Part shown: positions 43,065-50,791 of the stretch, piece by piece
How positions within the stretch are numbered: position 1 is the stretch's first letter
Layout: each line of letters starts with the position of its first letter
Source: SB11 sp035906255
GTDB taxonomy: Bacteria; Bacteroidota; Bacteroidia; UBA8524
DNA length: 64,000 bases
Assembly (NCBI GenBank): GCA_035906255.1
Contig: JAMIFM010000037.1
Coordinates: 186,001-250,000 of the forward strand
Direction: 5' to 3'
Made by a program: the position numbers and the translations under genes
The notes under the pieces: generated by a model
Told to the model about the DNA's origin: nothing
The model's database searches: none
Seen by the model: the letters and a program-made list of their open reading frames with translations, nothing else

Positions 43065-43709
43065 CTAATCGGTTTTGTGGGTTATATAACCGTTTTTAAG
43101 CCCGAAATTGATAAGTTGTGCAGTGTTTTTGGTTTCGGTTTTATTGAGTAGATTACTGCGGTGGGTTTCAACCGTTCGGTGGCTTAAAAACAATTTTTCA
43201 CTGATTTCAAACGTTGATAAACCCTCAAAAACCAATTGCAACACCTCTTTTTCTCGTGCCGTCAGTTTGATAGTTTTTTCCTCATGCTCCCTAATTCCGG
43301 CAGCTAATTTAGCAGCTACTTCACCACTGTAATACTGCCCGTTTTCGTACAGTTGCTTAATGGCGTGTACTAACTCAGCTTTGCCCGTGTTTTTTAATAA
43401 ATACCCGTGCACACCCATTTTCACCATCGGCACCACATGGTCGATAGTATTGTGCATGGTAAGCATCATTATCTTTATTGAGGGATACAGCTTAATAATT
43501 TCTTCGGCCGTTGCCATACCATCCATTTCAGGCATTGTAATATCCAGCAATACCACATCCGCAGCTTGATTTTTTAACAATCCTAATAATTGTTTGCCGT
43601 TTCTGGCTACCCCCAGCATATTAATATCAGTTTCAGCAGCCAAAATCAATTCAACCCCGTCAGTAAACATTTTATGGTCGTCAGCAATGTAAATATCAAT
43701 AGGTTTCAT
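43065..43709 (-). CDS. LuxR/NarL-type response regulator
   Basis: DNA-binding response regulator of 214 residues. The receiver domain (about 1-120) has acidic pocket residues DD at 10-11, phospho-acceptor Asp56 (VVLLDITMP), and Lys at LLKNTGKAEL. The output domain (about 145-210) is a LuxR-type helix-turn-helix: LTAREKEVLQLVFEGLS, then ISEKLFLSHRTVETHRSNL. It is translationally coupled to the histidine kinase by an ATGA overlap (43706-43709), so the two form a cognate pair. Target genes are unknown; autoregulation of the operon is plausible. Confidence 0.93.
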   Translation of the reverse strand: MKPIDIYIADDHKMFTDGVELILAAETDINMLGVARNGKQLLGLLKNQAADVVLLDITMPEMDGMATAEEIIKLYPSIKIMMLTMHNTIDHVVPMVKMGVHGYLLKNTGKAELVHAIKQLYENGQYYSGEVAAKLAAGIREHEEKTIKLTAREKEVLQLVFEGLSTFEISEKLFLSHRTVETHRSNLLNKTETKNTAQLINFGLKNGYITHKTD

Positions 43710-44518
43710 GCCGGTATTTCAATTAGTAAAGTCATTCCGTGTCCGGGGTGGGTATCAAGGTGCCAGTTACCGTTTAGTTTGGCCACCCTTGCCGCAATAT
43801 TCTTATAACCTATACCGCCGTTTTGGTCAGCATAGTTTTTGTCAAACCCTTTGCCGTTGTCCTCATACATATACTCAAACAATTCCCCTTTTAAACTTAA
43901 TTGCAGGGTAATCTCTGTTGCTCCCGAATATTTAAGAGTATTGCTTAACAATTCTTGAGTGATACGGTACAACTCCTGAGCATATTCCTTATACACACTT
44001 TCATCCACCCCGTTATCAATAAACAGTATTTTGATGGTATTTGCCTTTTCAATAGCCGCAATAAGTTGTAGCAAAGCCGTTTTAAACCCGAATTTGGCCA
44101 ACGAACCTTCGTACAAATCGTGCGAAATACGGCGCACCTCGTCCACAGCCTCATCCAGCAGTAAAGTCGCCTCTCCGTACGATTGATGTTGTTGCTCTTT
44201 GAGAGCCTTCATTTGTTCCTCCACATTACTAAAATGCAACTTAACCGTCGATAAAATACTGCCCAAACGGTCGTGCAACTCCTGCGCAATCCGTTTCCGC
44301 TCCGCATCCTGCCCTTTCAGCATAGCATTTACGTTCTCTACTTCCTGTTTTTGGAGGAGGTTGTCGATGCGGCGTTTGTGCTCATTAAGCTCTTTCTCGT
44401 GTTTTAATTTGCGATGACGGTATAACAGAAATAAATCCACCACAGCAAGTAACAGTAAAGCAGCTGTTATCGTAGAGGCGATCACAATAAAGATAATTTT
44501 GTTTTTTTCGAATTCCAT
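43706..44518 (-). CDS. Sensor histidine kinase, HisKA_3 type
   Basis: Membrane sensor kinase of 270 residues from the ATG at 44518 (MEFEKNK). One membrane helix at about 8-32 is followed by a coiled coil (about 35-75) and the HisKA_3 dimerisation domain, with phospho-acceptor His82 in ELHDRLGS. The HATPase_c domain shows the N box (ELLSNTLKYS) and G boxes (DNGKGFD, GGIGYKNI). There is no extracytoplasmic sensor domain, so the input must come from the short periplasmic N-terminus, the membrane helix or a partner protein. The preceding membrane-protein gene overlaps it by 37 bases and is a candidate sensory partner. Confidence 0.93.
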   Translation of the reverse strand: MEFEKNKIIFIVIASTITAALLLLAVVDLFLLYRHRKLKHEKELNEHKRRIDNLLQKQEVENVNAMLKGQDAERKRIAQELHDRLGSILSTVKLHFSNVEEQMKALKEQQHQSYGEATLLLDEAVDEVRRISHDLYEGSLAKFGFKTALLQLIAAIEKANTIKILFIDNGVDESVYKEYAQELYRITQELLSNTLKYSGATEITLQLSLKGELFEYMYEDNGKGFDKNYADQNGGIGYKNIAARVAKLNGNWHLDTHPGHGMTLLIEIPA

Positions 44519-45132
44519 AGAAGCCCTGTTGTTATTAATACCGACCAAACTATGTAACCAAAATAATTTACATTGAATAACATTCGTGCAAGTGAAATTT
44601 CAGTCTTAGTTAAAAGGTTAACAGATGAAAGAATATTTATTGCAATTACTGGATAAAAGAAGTTCCCGAGTGCGAACCAAAATAGTAAAAGTGAGAGTGG
44701 GTCGTCTTTAGTTGTTATAAAATCTCGTATTATGAAATAGGATGAGATGGCAATAAAAAGCAGCGATACTGTTATTGTATAGTCATTGAAATTTTTTTGT
44801 TGAAAGAAAAACATATTCACTATACAAGAGATTAGCAACATGAACATAAATATGTAAAACATCAACTTATATTCTTTTTTAGAAAGCACAGAATAAATAA
44901 GTAATGTTAAAGTATGTTGAACCACAAGATTTATGTTATAAAGCCATGCGGTAGAAGTTTTCTGATTAGCTAAATAAGTAGCATATAAATCCACAAAAAA
45001 ATTCTGCCAAACAATAAATAATATTAATTTTTCAAACGGTAAAAGTCGGTTTATTTTAAATAAACCGACCATACCACACATAAAAACAAAAAATGTTTGA
45101 ATGCGTATATCTAAATACCACATATTCTCCAT
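44482..45132 (-). CDS. Multi-pass membrane protein of unknown family, candidate sensory partner
   Basis: Integral membrane protein of 216 residues with about seven hydrophobic helices (around 8-25, 37-50, 63-82, 88-110, 117-136, 146-168 and 185-208). The ATG at 45132 shares bases with the stop of the upstream gene (TAATG); an in-frame TTG six bases earlier is less likely. It has few charged residues outside the loops. The 3' end overlaps the kinase start by 37 bases, so it is translated together with the two-component pair. The layout resembles the 7TM-type sensory or regulatory proteins sometimes placed before small kinases, but no family is recognised. Role in signal input is inference. Confidence 0.72.
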   Translation of the reverse strand: MENMWYLDIRIQTFFVFMCGMVGLFKINRLLPFEKLILFIVWQNFFVDLYATYLANQKTSTAWLYNINLVVQHTLTLLIYSVLSKKEYKLMFYIFMFMLLISCIVNMFFFQQKNFNDYTITVSLLFIAISSYFIIRDFITTKDDPLSLLLFWFALGNFFYPVIAINILSSVNLLTKTEISLARMLFNVNYFGYIVWSVLITTGLLWNSKKTKLSLL

Positions 45133-45173
45133 TAACAATCAGGGGGGCAAAGACGGCCTACATCGAGGCCTCT
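45132..45173 (-). repeat. 42-base near-identical 3' end shared with 46188-46229
   Basis: The last 14 codons of the exported paralogue match those at the end of the upstream paralogue (46188-46229) at 39 of 42 bases. Two of the three differences are synonymous; the third gives Arg versus Lys. The rest of the two genes shows little nucleotide similarity, so this end is either under strong constraint or recently homogenised. Confidence 0.85.
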
Positions 45174-46091
45174 GAATAAAAAGCGTTTTTCATCAGGAGT
45201 TTCTTCATCTCCCAAAAGTTCCCTACTGAATTCCATAAGAGACAGAATAGGTGTTTGACAGTTTATATCAATCGGTATTTGGCCTATAATTTTGCTTGGG
45301 ACTGGTTTTTTTGAACCAATTACACCGTTTTGGATTTTTATATAAAGGTTATTTTTTGTTGTGTCGACCAACGAATCTTTATTATCGTCAAAGAGCTTAT
45401 AAAACTTTTGTGCTTTATGATAAGAAATTAAGGGATGCGAATAATCTTTAACATTAAAAGGGCCAGTATCAGGATTAGGCTTAGTATTCATAAATTGTAT
45501 AGTGTTTATATAATTCTGAACTAATTGCTTAAACTTATTTGAATCTATCAATTCTCCATTTGGGGTATAGTATGATAGCATAAGGAATTTGTTATCAGGC
45601 ACTGTGCTAATGGGCATGATTGTATCATAGGTTCCGATTTTTTTTCTTAAGGCTTTTGCAATAACGTAAGTAAAATATTTATTCGAGAAAGTATCTTCAT
45701 TTAGGAGATAATAACAGGCTATAAATACATTTGGATCAGTTTTTGAGGCTTCCAAATCTGTAAATTCTAAAATTTTATTCCATTTAATTAATAGCTCATA
45801 GCTATTAATCCCAGAATTCAATTCATTTTTATATGTTGTTTGAAAAGTTTCTACCATGGGTGGTATTAACTGACTATTAATTGGCTCAGATTCAGGAATC
45901 ATCGTTAAAATGGTCTTATTTAATAATTCTCTTTGTTTGAGTAATTTGCTTAACTTGTTTTGTGTGCTATCATGGCAATTACTATTGGGTTCAATTAACA
46001 TAGACTTTTGGCCATAACAAAATGTAACTAAATTTAAAAAGAAGACTATCGCTAGAAATGGAAATTTAGCTTTATGTAAAAAAAAATTCAT
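45132..46091 (-). CDS. Exported protein of unknown function ending in GLDVGRLCPPDC
   Basis: Protein of 319 residues with a signal peptide (about 1-27, ending CYGQ) and a mature part rich in Lys, Asn and Asp. It ends in FRGLDVGRLCPPDC, a C-terminal pair of cysteines three residues apart. It is a distant paralogue of the next gene upstream: both have NVKDYSHPLISYH/YAKNYTHPYVTFH, a similar helix before it (TIQFMN/VIKFQ) and the identical last 12 residues. The stop overlaps the ATG of the membrane protein. No known domain was recognised. Codon use is AT-rich like its operon neighbours. Confidence 0.72.
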   Translation of the reverse strand: MNFFLHKAKFPFLAIVFFLNLVTFCYGQKSMLIEPNSNCHDSTQNKLSKLLKQRELLNKTILTMIPESEPINSQLIPPMVETFQTTYKNELNSGINSYELLIKWNKILEFTDLEASKTDPNVFIACYYLLNEDTFSNKYFTYVIAKALRKKIGTYDTIMPISTVPDNKFLMLSYYTPNGELIDSNKFKQLVQNYINTIQFMNTKPNPDTGPFNVKDYSHPLISYHKAQKFYKLFDDNKDSLVDTTKNNLYIKIQNGVIGSKKPVPSKIIGQIPIDINCQTPILSLMEFSRELLGDEETPDEKRFLFRGLDVGRLCPPDC

Positions 46092-46187
46092 AATTGGTTT
46101 GGTTGGAGTTTATATTTTATTAGCATTTGGAACTTAAAAGTTGTTGAATAAGTATTGTAATTTTATTCAGCAATATGGTTTTAATAA

Positions 46188-46229
46188 TTAGCAATCAGGG
46201 GGGCAAAGGCGGCCTACATCGAGGCCTTT
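46188..46229 (-). repeat. 42-base near-identical 3' end, second copy
   Basis: Partner of the copy at 45132-45173; see that entry for the comparison. It encodes KGLDVGRLCPPDC and the stop codon of the cytoplasmic paralogue. Confidence 0.85.
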
Positions 46230-47063
46230 GTTTTTGAACGGCTTATTAGTGTAGATGATATTGTCAAGTAAAAGATCTTCGTTCTTGAAGAATATAATAC
46301 TTGTGTACAAGCAGGCTTCTAATCCAATGCCTGTTGTTGTTGTAATAAGTTTAGGAAACGAAGCACCATTTTCAACCAAAATCTTTAGACTTGATGGAAT
46401 TGGCTCCCCAATAGGGAAATTGTCATTGAAAAACTGAGTAAATATTGTTCCATCATGGAAAGTAACATATGGATGGGTATAATTCTTAGCATAAAAATTT
46501 GATGGATTTCCTGGTTTCTGAAATTTAATAACATCCTTATATACAGTCATATAAGTATCAAGCTCTTCTCTTGAAATTGAAATACCGTTGTCATTCCCTT
46601 CTTTAAGCATTAAAAATGGACCATCAGTATCGGTTGGAACTATTTTAGTTTCACTACCCTCTACAATCCTTTCTGCTCTTGCTATTACAAAAGTTGGTAG
46701 TAAGGCAGTAGGATTATTATTGTCAATCACATAAAAAAGGCCAATTCCTTCGTTAGAATTAAAAGGGGTAGTTGGAAAGGAAAGATAATTAGATAATACC
46801 GACCAATTGATATTCAGGGTATTGAAAATTAGACTAGGATTAGCATCTTTATAGCAAGTCTTAAAAATCCCTTTTAATATTATTCTATAGTCGTTGTCAA
46901 TAGGCTCAGAAGGATCAAATATTTTTCTAGCAACATATAAAGCTTGCTCGAGTGTTTCAATATTTGAAATATCTGTTAATATTTTTTCTATGAATCGATT
47001 TGTTAATAACTTTAATTCTACTTTAATATCATCGATGTCATCATTAGTATTATTAAATTTCAT
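46188..47063 (-). CDS. Protein of unknown function ending in GLDVGRLCPPDC, no signal peptide
   Basis: Protein of 291 residues, first gene of the operon. It starts MKFNNTNDDIDDIKVELKLL without a signal peptide, so it is probably cytoplasmic, unlike its exported paralogue. Matching blocks with that protein are YAKNYTHPYVTFH and the helix before it (DTYMTVYKDVIKFQ). It ends NKGLDVGRLCPPDC. No catalytic motif or domain was recognised. A gap of 96 bases separates it from the next gene and holds no clear promoter or hairpin. Its position ahead of the membrane protein and the two-component pair points to a signalling role, but that is inference. Confidence 0.7.
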   Translation of the reverse strand: MKFNNTNDDIDDIKVELKLLTNRFIEKILTDISNIETLEQALYVARKIFDPSEPIDNDYRIILKGIFKTCYKDANPSLIFNTLNINWSVLSNYLSFPTTPFNSNEGIGLFYVIDNNNPTALLPTFVIARAERIVEGSETKIVPTDTDGPFLMLKEGNDNGISISREELDTYMTVYKDVIKFQKPGNPSNFYAKNYTHPYVTFHDGTIFTQFFNDNFPIGEPIPSSLKILVENGASFPKLITTTTGIGLEACLYTSIIFFKNEDLLLDNIIYTNKPFKNKGLDVGRLCPPDC

Positions 47064-47093
47064 GTTCTCAATTTAAATTAGATTTTTCCCTAC

Positions 47094-47327
47094 TCATAAG
47101 CTTTTCGGTGTCCGCTTCCTTTGCATAAACAGGGTGCATAGGGTATCCCTTTTCGTTTGTTTGCCAAAAGAATAATTTAGGTTGGCTTTGCGGGGACTTT
47201 TTGATTGATGTGTGTTCTCATGATTAGTTAGTGTTAATTGGGTAGTCCAAAGGTTAACTAATTCACGAGCCGATACGGAAGGGATTATACCCAAATCATC
47301 TACGTGTTTTTTGGTAGGTAATGACAT
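47094..47327 (-). CDS. Doubtful small open reading frame
   Basis: A possible 77-residue frame from the ATG at 47327 (MSLPTKKHVDDLGIIPSVSA). The first 30 residues look protein-like; the rest is basic and low in hydrophobic residues, with no recognisable domain. It lies between the tRNA-Leu gene and the unknown operon, 30 bases before the ATG at 47063, and could be a leader peptide of that operon or chance coding. I include it only because the stretch is otherwise empty. Confidence 0.25.
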   Translation of the reverse strand: MSLPTKKHVDDLGIIPSVSARELVNLWTTQLTLTNHENTHQSKSPRKANLNYSFGKQTKRDTLCTLFMQRKRTPKSL

Positions 47328-47398
47328 AAGCAACAAAAGTTAGCAATGCTAATTTAGAAAAATGCTGTAGCAATACAATGCAGATTATGATAAAATAA

Positions 47399-47429
47399 AA
47401 AAGCCCTCGAAAATTATTTCAAGGGCTTT
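47399..47429 (-). terminator. Terminator of tRNA-Leu
   Basis: Stem AAAGCCCT / AGGGCTTT with an inner four-base stem (GAAA/TTTC) across a mismatch. On the minus strand it is followed by a T run (plus-strand AAAATAAAA at 47392-47400), directly after the tRNA 3' end. Confidence 0.8.
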
Positions 47430-47430
47430 G

Positions 47431-47512
47431 TGCGGATGATAGGGGTCGAACCTACACGCCTCGCGGCGCCAGATCCTAAGTCTGGTGCGTCTGCCAATTT
47501 CGCCACATCCGC
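47431..47512 (-). tRNA. tRNA-Leu, anticodon UAG
   Basis: 82-base cloverleaf on the minus strand, a class II tRNA with a variable arm. The acceptor stem is GCGGATG/CATCCGC, the anticodon stem is CCAGA/TCTGG around the loop CTTAGGA (anticodon UAG, codon CUA), and the T arm is AGGTTCGACCCCT, containing the invariant TTCGA. The CCA end is not encoded. It reads CUN leucine codons. The plus-strand frame that runs through it into the RelA/SpoT gene is not coding. Confidence 0.95.
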
Positions 47513-47618
47513 AAAGGGATGCAAAGGTAATACACATCTTTTAAAAAATCCAAATGTTTTTCTCGTTTTTTTATTGTTACTTTCGGATGAAGAGAGCCGT
47601 AAACAGGCACTAAATTTG

Positions 47619-49868
47619 ATGGCATTACCGCAAACAATGATAGATATTGACGTTGAGGCAGAGAAGCAAGAGATTTTGAAGCGTTACCGCCACTTGCTCC
47701 GTTCGTGCAGACATAACCTTGAAAAAGGTGATAAACAATTGATACGCAGTGCCTTTGATATGGCACTGGAAGCTCACAAAAATATGCGCCGCAAAAGCGG
47801 CGAGCCTTATATATACCATCCGCTGGCGGTTGCTCAGATTGCGGCGCAAGAGATTGGACTGGGAACAACAAGTATCGTTTGTGCTCTTTTACACGATACG
47901 GTTGAAGATACGGATATAACGCTGGAGGTAATCAGGCTGAATTTTGGGGACAAAATCGCCATGATTATTGACGGGTTGACGAAAATATCGGGTGTTTTTG
48001 ACCAAACCAGCAGCCTGCAAGCAGAGAACTTTCGTAAAATGCTTCTCACCCTTAGCGAGGATGTGCGGGTAATATTGATTAAGCTGGCCGACCGTTTGCA
48101 CAATATGCGTACGCTGCAAAGCATGAGCCGCAAAAGCCAACTTAAAATAGCTTCGGAAACGTTGTATTTATATGCTCCGCTTGCACACCGCTTGGGTTTG
48201 TATGCAATCAAAACAGAGCTTGAAGATTTATCCATAAAGTATTCTGAACCTGAAATGTACTTTGATATTGTACAAAAATTGCAGGATACTAAAGCACAGC
48301 GTAATAAATACATCAAACGGTTTATTGAGCCTATTGAACAACGTTTAGAAGAAGAGGGGTATGCGTTTGAGATAAAGGGCAGACCTAAATCTATATTTTC
48401 GATACAGAATAAAATGCGCAAGCAAGGGGTACCTTTTGAAGAAGTGTATGATTTGTTTGCCATTCGTATCATATTGGATGTTCCGGTACAAGATGAAAAA
48501 GCCGATTGCTGGAATGTGTATTCGATGGTTACTGACTCTTATTTCCCTAACCCTGATAGGCTTCGTGACTGGATTTCAGCACCTAAAAGTAATGGGTATG
48601 AAAGTTTGCATACTACTGTAATGGGACCTGAAGGCAATTGGGTAGAGGTGCAAATCCGTACCCGCCGAATGGATGAAATTGCCGAAAAAGGGTATGCCGC
48701 TCACTGGAAATACAAGGACGCTAAAGGAGGGGGAGGAGAAAGTAGTTTGGAATCGTGGTTGGCAAGGGTGAGAGAGATTTTGGAAAGTCCGGATGCTAAT
48801 GCCATTGACTTTTTAGATGATTTTAAACTAAACCTGTTTGCCGAAGAGGTTTTTGTGTTCACTCCTAAAGGTGAATTGCGGAAACTGCCGGCTAATAGCA
48901 CTGCTCTCGACTTTGCTTTTGATATACACTCTGATGTAGGGTACAGGTGTATTGGTGCAAAAGTGAACAATAAACTGGTACCGATTAATCATCGGTTAAG
49001 TAACGGTGACCAAGTTGAAATATTAACGGCAAGCCGCCAAAAACCTAGTGAAGACTGGATTAATTTTGTAGTTACTGCTAAGGCAAAATCAAAAATTAAG
49101 CAGATACTTCGTGAAGAAAAGAAACGCGTAGCAGAGGATGCAAAAGAAATGCTTGAACGTAAATTCAGGCACAATAAGATTGCATTTACCAATGAAAATT
49201 TAAACCTGCTGGCTAATTTTTATCGCTTCCCATCGTCGTTGGATTTGTTCTATAGCATTGCTACCGGCAAGTTTGATAAGGATAAACTGGATTTAGTGAA
49301 TGTTTTTGATACTATTAACAACCCGCAACGTAAAGAGCCAAAGCAAGAACAAGTAGCAACAGGAATTGTTAAGACTCCTAAAAAATCTAAAGTACGGGCA
49401 GCTAATGAAATAATACTTGGTGATGATTACGATGATTTGCCGTATGATTTTGCAAAATGTTGTTCACCCATACCCGGCGATGAAATTTTTGGTTTTATTA
49501 CCGTTGGAGAGGGGGTTAAAATACATCGCACCAGTTGTCCCAATGCCATACGTTTGATGAGCAACTACGGATACCGTATTATAAAAGCACAATGGGCACA
49601 TTCACCCATTAAGAGTGAACAGTCCTTTTTGGCCGGAGTTCATATTACAGGCATTGATAGTGTTGGGGTGATAAGTAAAATTACAGACGTGGTATCAAAA
49701 GATTTAGCAGTAAATATGAAATCGATTACTGTCGAATCGCACGAAGATGGTACTTTTGATGGACGAATAATGTTGTTTATCAGTGATACGGAACACCTTA
49801 ACACGTTGATTCAGCGCATTAAGGTTGCGCTACCTACTGTAAATGTAAATAGGATAGATGTTAATTAA
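47619..49868 (+). CDS. Bifunctional (p)ppGpp synthetase/hydrolase (RelA/SpoT homologue)
   Basis: Stringent-response enzyme of 749 residues that makes and degrades (p)ppGpp. The start at 47619 (MALPQTMIDID) is the first ATG after the tRNA; a second ATG at 47637 is equally possible. The HD hydrolase domain (about 30-185) keeps HDTVED. The synthetase domain (about 225-345) has the GRPKSIFSIQNKM helix, DWISAPKSNGYESLHTTV and the conserved AEKGYAAHWKYK. TGS (about 390-450: FVFTPKGELRKLP) and a C-terminal zinc-finger/ACT part (KCCSPIPGDEI, then HRTSCPNA and the ACT fold from about 675) follow. Both catalytic sites look intact, so it should be bifunctional. The formyltransferase gene starts 8 bases after the stop. 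Confidence 0.95.
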   Translation: MALPQTMIDIDVEAEKQEILKRYRHLLRSCRHNLEKGDKQLIRSAFDMALEAHKNMRRKSGEPYIYHPLAVAQIAAQEIGLGTTSIVCALLHDTVEDTDITLEVIRLNFGDKIAMIIDGLTKISGVFDQTSSLQAENFRKMLLTLSEDVRVILIKLADRLHNMRTLQSMSRKSQLKIASETLYLYAPLAHRLGLYAIKTELEDLSIKYSEPEMYFDIVQKLQDTKAQRNKYIKRFIEPIEQRLEEEGYAFEIKGRPKSIFSIQNKMRKQGVPFEEVYDLFAIRIILDVPVQDEKADCWNVYSMVTDSYFPNPDRLRDWISAPKSNGYESLHTTVMGPEGNWVEVQIRTRRMDEIAEKGYAAHWKYKDAKGGGGESSLESWLARVREILESPDANAIDFLDDFKLNLFAEEVFVFTPKGELRKLPANSTALDFAFDIHSDVGYRCIGAKVNNKLVPINHRLSNGDQVEILTASRQKPSEDWINFVVTAKAKSKIKQILREEKKRVAEDAKEMLERKFRHNKIAFTNENLNLLANFYRFPSSLDLFYSIATGKFDKDKLDLVNVFDTINNPQRKEPKQEQVATGIVKTPKKSKVRAANEIILGDDYDDLPYDFAKCCSPIPGDEIFGFITVGEGVKIHRTSCPNAIRLMSNYGYRIIKAQWAHSPIKSEQSFLAGVHITGIDSVGVISKITDVVSKDLAVNMKSITVESHEDGTFDGRIMLFISDTEHLNTLIQRIKVALPTVNVNRIDVN

Positions 49869-49876
49869 ATTAGGTG

Positions 49877-50506
49877 ATGGTTGTACAGATACTGTGTGAT
49901 AATATTAACTCATGGATTATTCCTTATGCCCAAGAATTATCAAAAGAAATTTCTTTTTTAGGTCATCAGGTTAAGCTTTTACATGATGAGGTAGAGGTTG
50001 TTGAAGGTGATGTGCTAGTTATGCTTTCGTGCGAGAAAATTTTTAAAAATCTGCATCTTAATAAGAATAATTTAGTTGTTCACGAAAGTGCTTTACCAAA
50101 AGGTAAGGGCTGGTCTCCATTAACATGGCAGATTATTGAGGGAGTAAATAGAATTCCTGTTACATTATTCGAAGCAGTTGAGAAGGTAGATGCAGGGGAT
50201 ATTTATGAACAAGAGTTTATTGTGCTAAAAGGAGATGAGTTGGTGGATGAATTGCGAGCAAAGCAAGGGGAAACAACAAAAAAGGTGGTATTAGATTTTA
50301 TTAAAAAATATCCTAATGTGAAAGGTATTCCTCAACAAGGAGAAGAGAGTTTTTACCATAGAAGAAGGCCTATCGATAGTCGTTTAGATTTCGATAAGCC
50401 CTTAGCTGAGCAATTCAATTTGTTGAGAGTGTGCGATAATGAGAAATATCCTGCTTGGTTTGAAATTAATGGGATTAAATATATCTTAAAGATTTATAAG
50501 TCTTAA
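49877..50506 (+). CDS. Formyltransferase-domain protein
   Basis: Protein of 209 residues from the ATG at 49877 (a GTG three bases earlier is in frame) with a single formyltransferase fold. The conserved histidine lies in VVHESALPKGKGWSPLTWQII and its partner aspartate in EKVDAGDIYEQEF; the family aligns with the N-terminal catalytic domain of methionyl-tRNA formyltransferase and sugar N-formyltransferases, which transfer a formyl group from N10-formyl-THF. The usual Asn-x-His triad is reduced: the residue at the Asn position is Val-Val-His, so activity is uncertain. It is too short for Fmt. It follows the RelA/SpoT gene by 8 bases, and its stop is convergent with the phage cassette. Confidence 0.75.
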   Translation: MVVQILCDNINSWIIPYAQELSKEISFLGHQVKLLHDEVEVVEGDVLVMLSCEKIFKNLHLNKNNLVVHESALPKGKGWSPLTWQIIEGVNRIPVTLFEAVEKVDAGDIYEQEFIVLKGDELVDELRAKQGETTKKVVLDFIKKYPNVKGIPQQGEESFYHRRRPIDSRLDFDKPLAEQFNLLRVCDNEKYPAWFEINGIKYILKIYKS

Positions 50507-50516
50507 GTGCTATTCA

Positions 50517-50786
50517 CTAATGTTTTTTTAATTCCTTATTTTGGACTCTTAATATTTCTACTTCGGCTTTTAGACTTGCATTTTCTTTCATAACTTCGAC
50601 TATCATTTTGTTTTGTTCGTCTATCCGACCTTCAAGATTTTTTATACGATCCCATAGTTCATCACGGACTTTTTCATCAAATTCTTTTTTATCTTTTTTA
50701 GGTAAAAAATAAGTTTCAGTGAGCTTTAATACTATTGCTCCTCCTGAGCCTGAGCCGATAACTGTAATGAGTAGTTCCCAAGACAT
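50517..50786 (-). CDS. Small membrane-anchored coiled-coil protein, last gene of phage cassette
   Basis: Protein of 89 residues with one N-terminal hydrophobic segment (WELLITVIGSGSGGAIVL, about 3-21), then a polar linker and a long coiled coil from about 35 to the end (DRIKNLEGRIDEQNKMI and later heptads). Similar small TM plus coiled-coil proteins occur near the lysis or tail genes of Bacteroidota phages, where they may act as spanins or holin accessories; no specific family is recognised. Starts 5 bases after the stop of the 401-residue gene, so it belongs to the same transcript. Confidence 0.65.
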   Translation of the reverse strand: MSWELLITVIGSGSGGAIVLKLTETYFLPKKDKKEFDEKVRDELWDRIKNLEGRIDEQNKMIVEVMKENASLKAEVEILRVQNKELKKH

Positions 50787-50791
50787 TAAGT

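Noticed and set aside
47430..47618. N-terminal extension of the RelA/SpoT gene from 47430 in the same frame
   Set aside because: It would run through the tRNA-Leu gene in antisense, and its amino acids show no family similarity; the family starts near 47619-47637.
47834..48472. 212-residue open frame antisense to the RelA/SpoT gene
   Set aside because: It lies wholly inside a well-supported gene on the other strand and has no recognisable domain; long antisense frames arise from codon bias.
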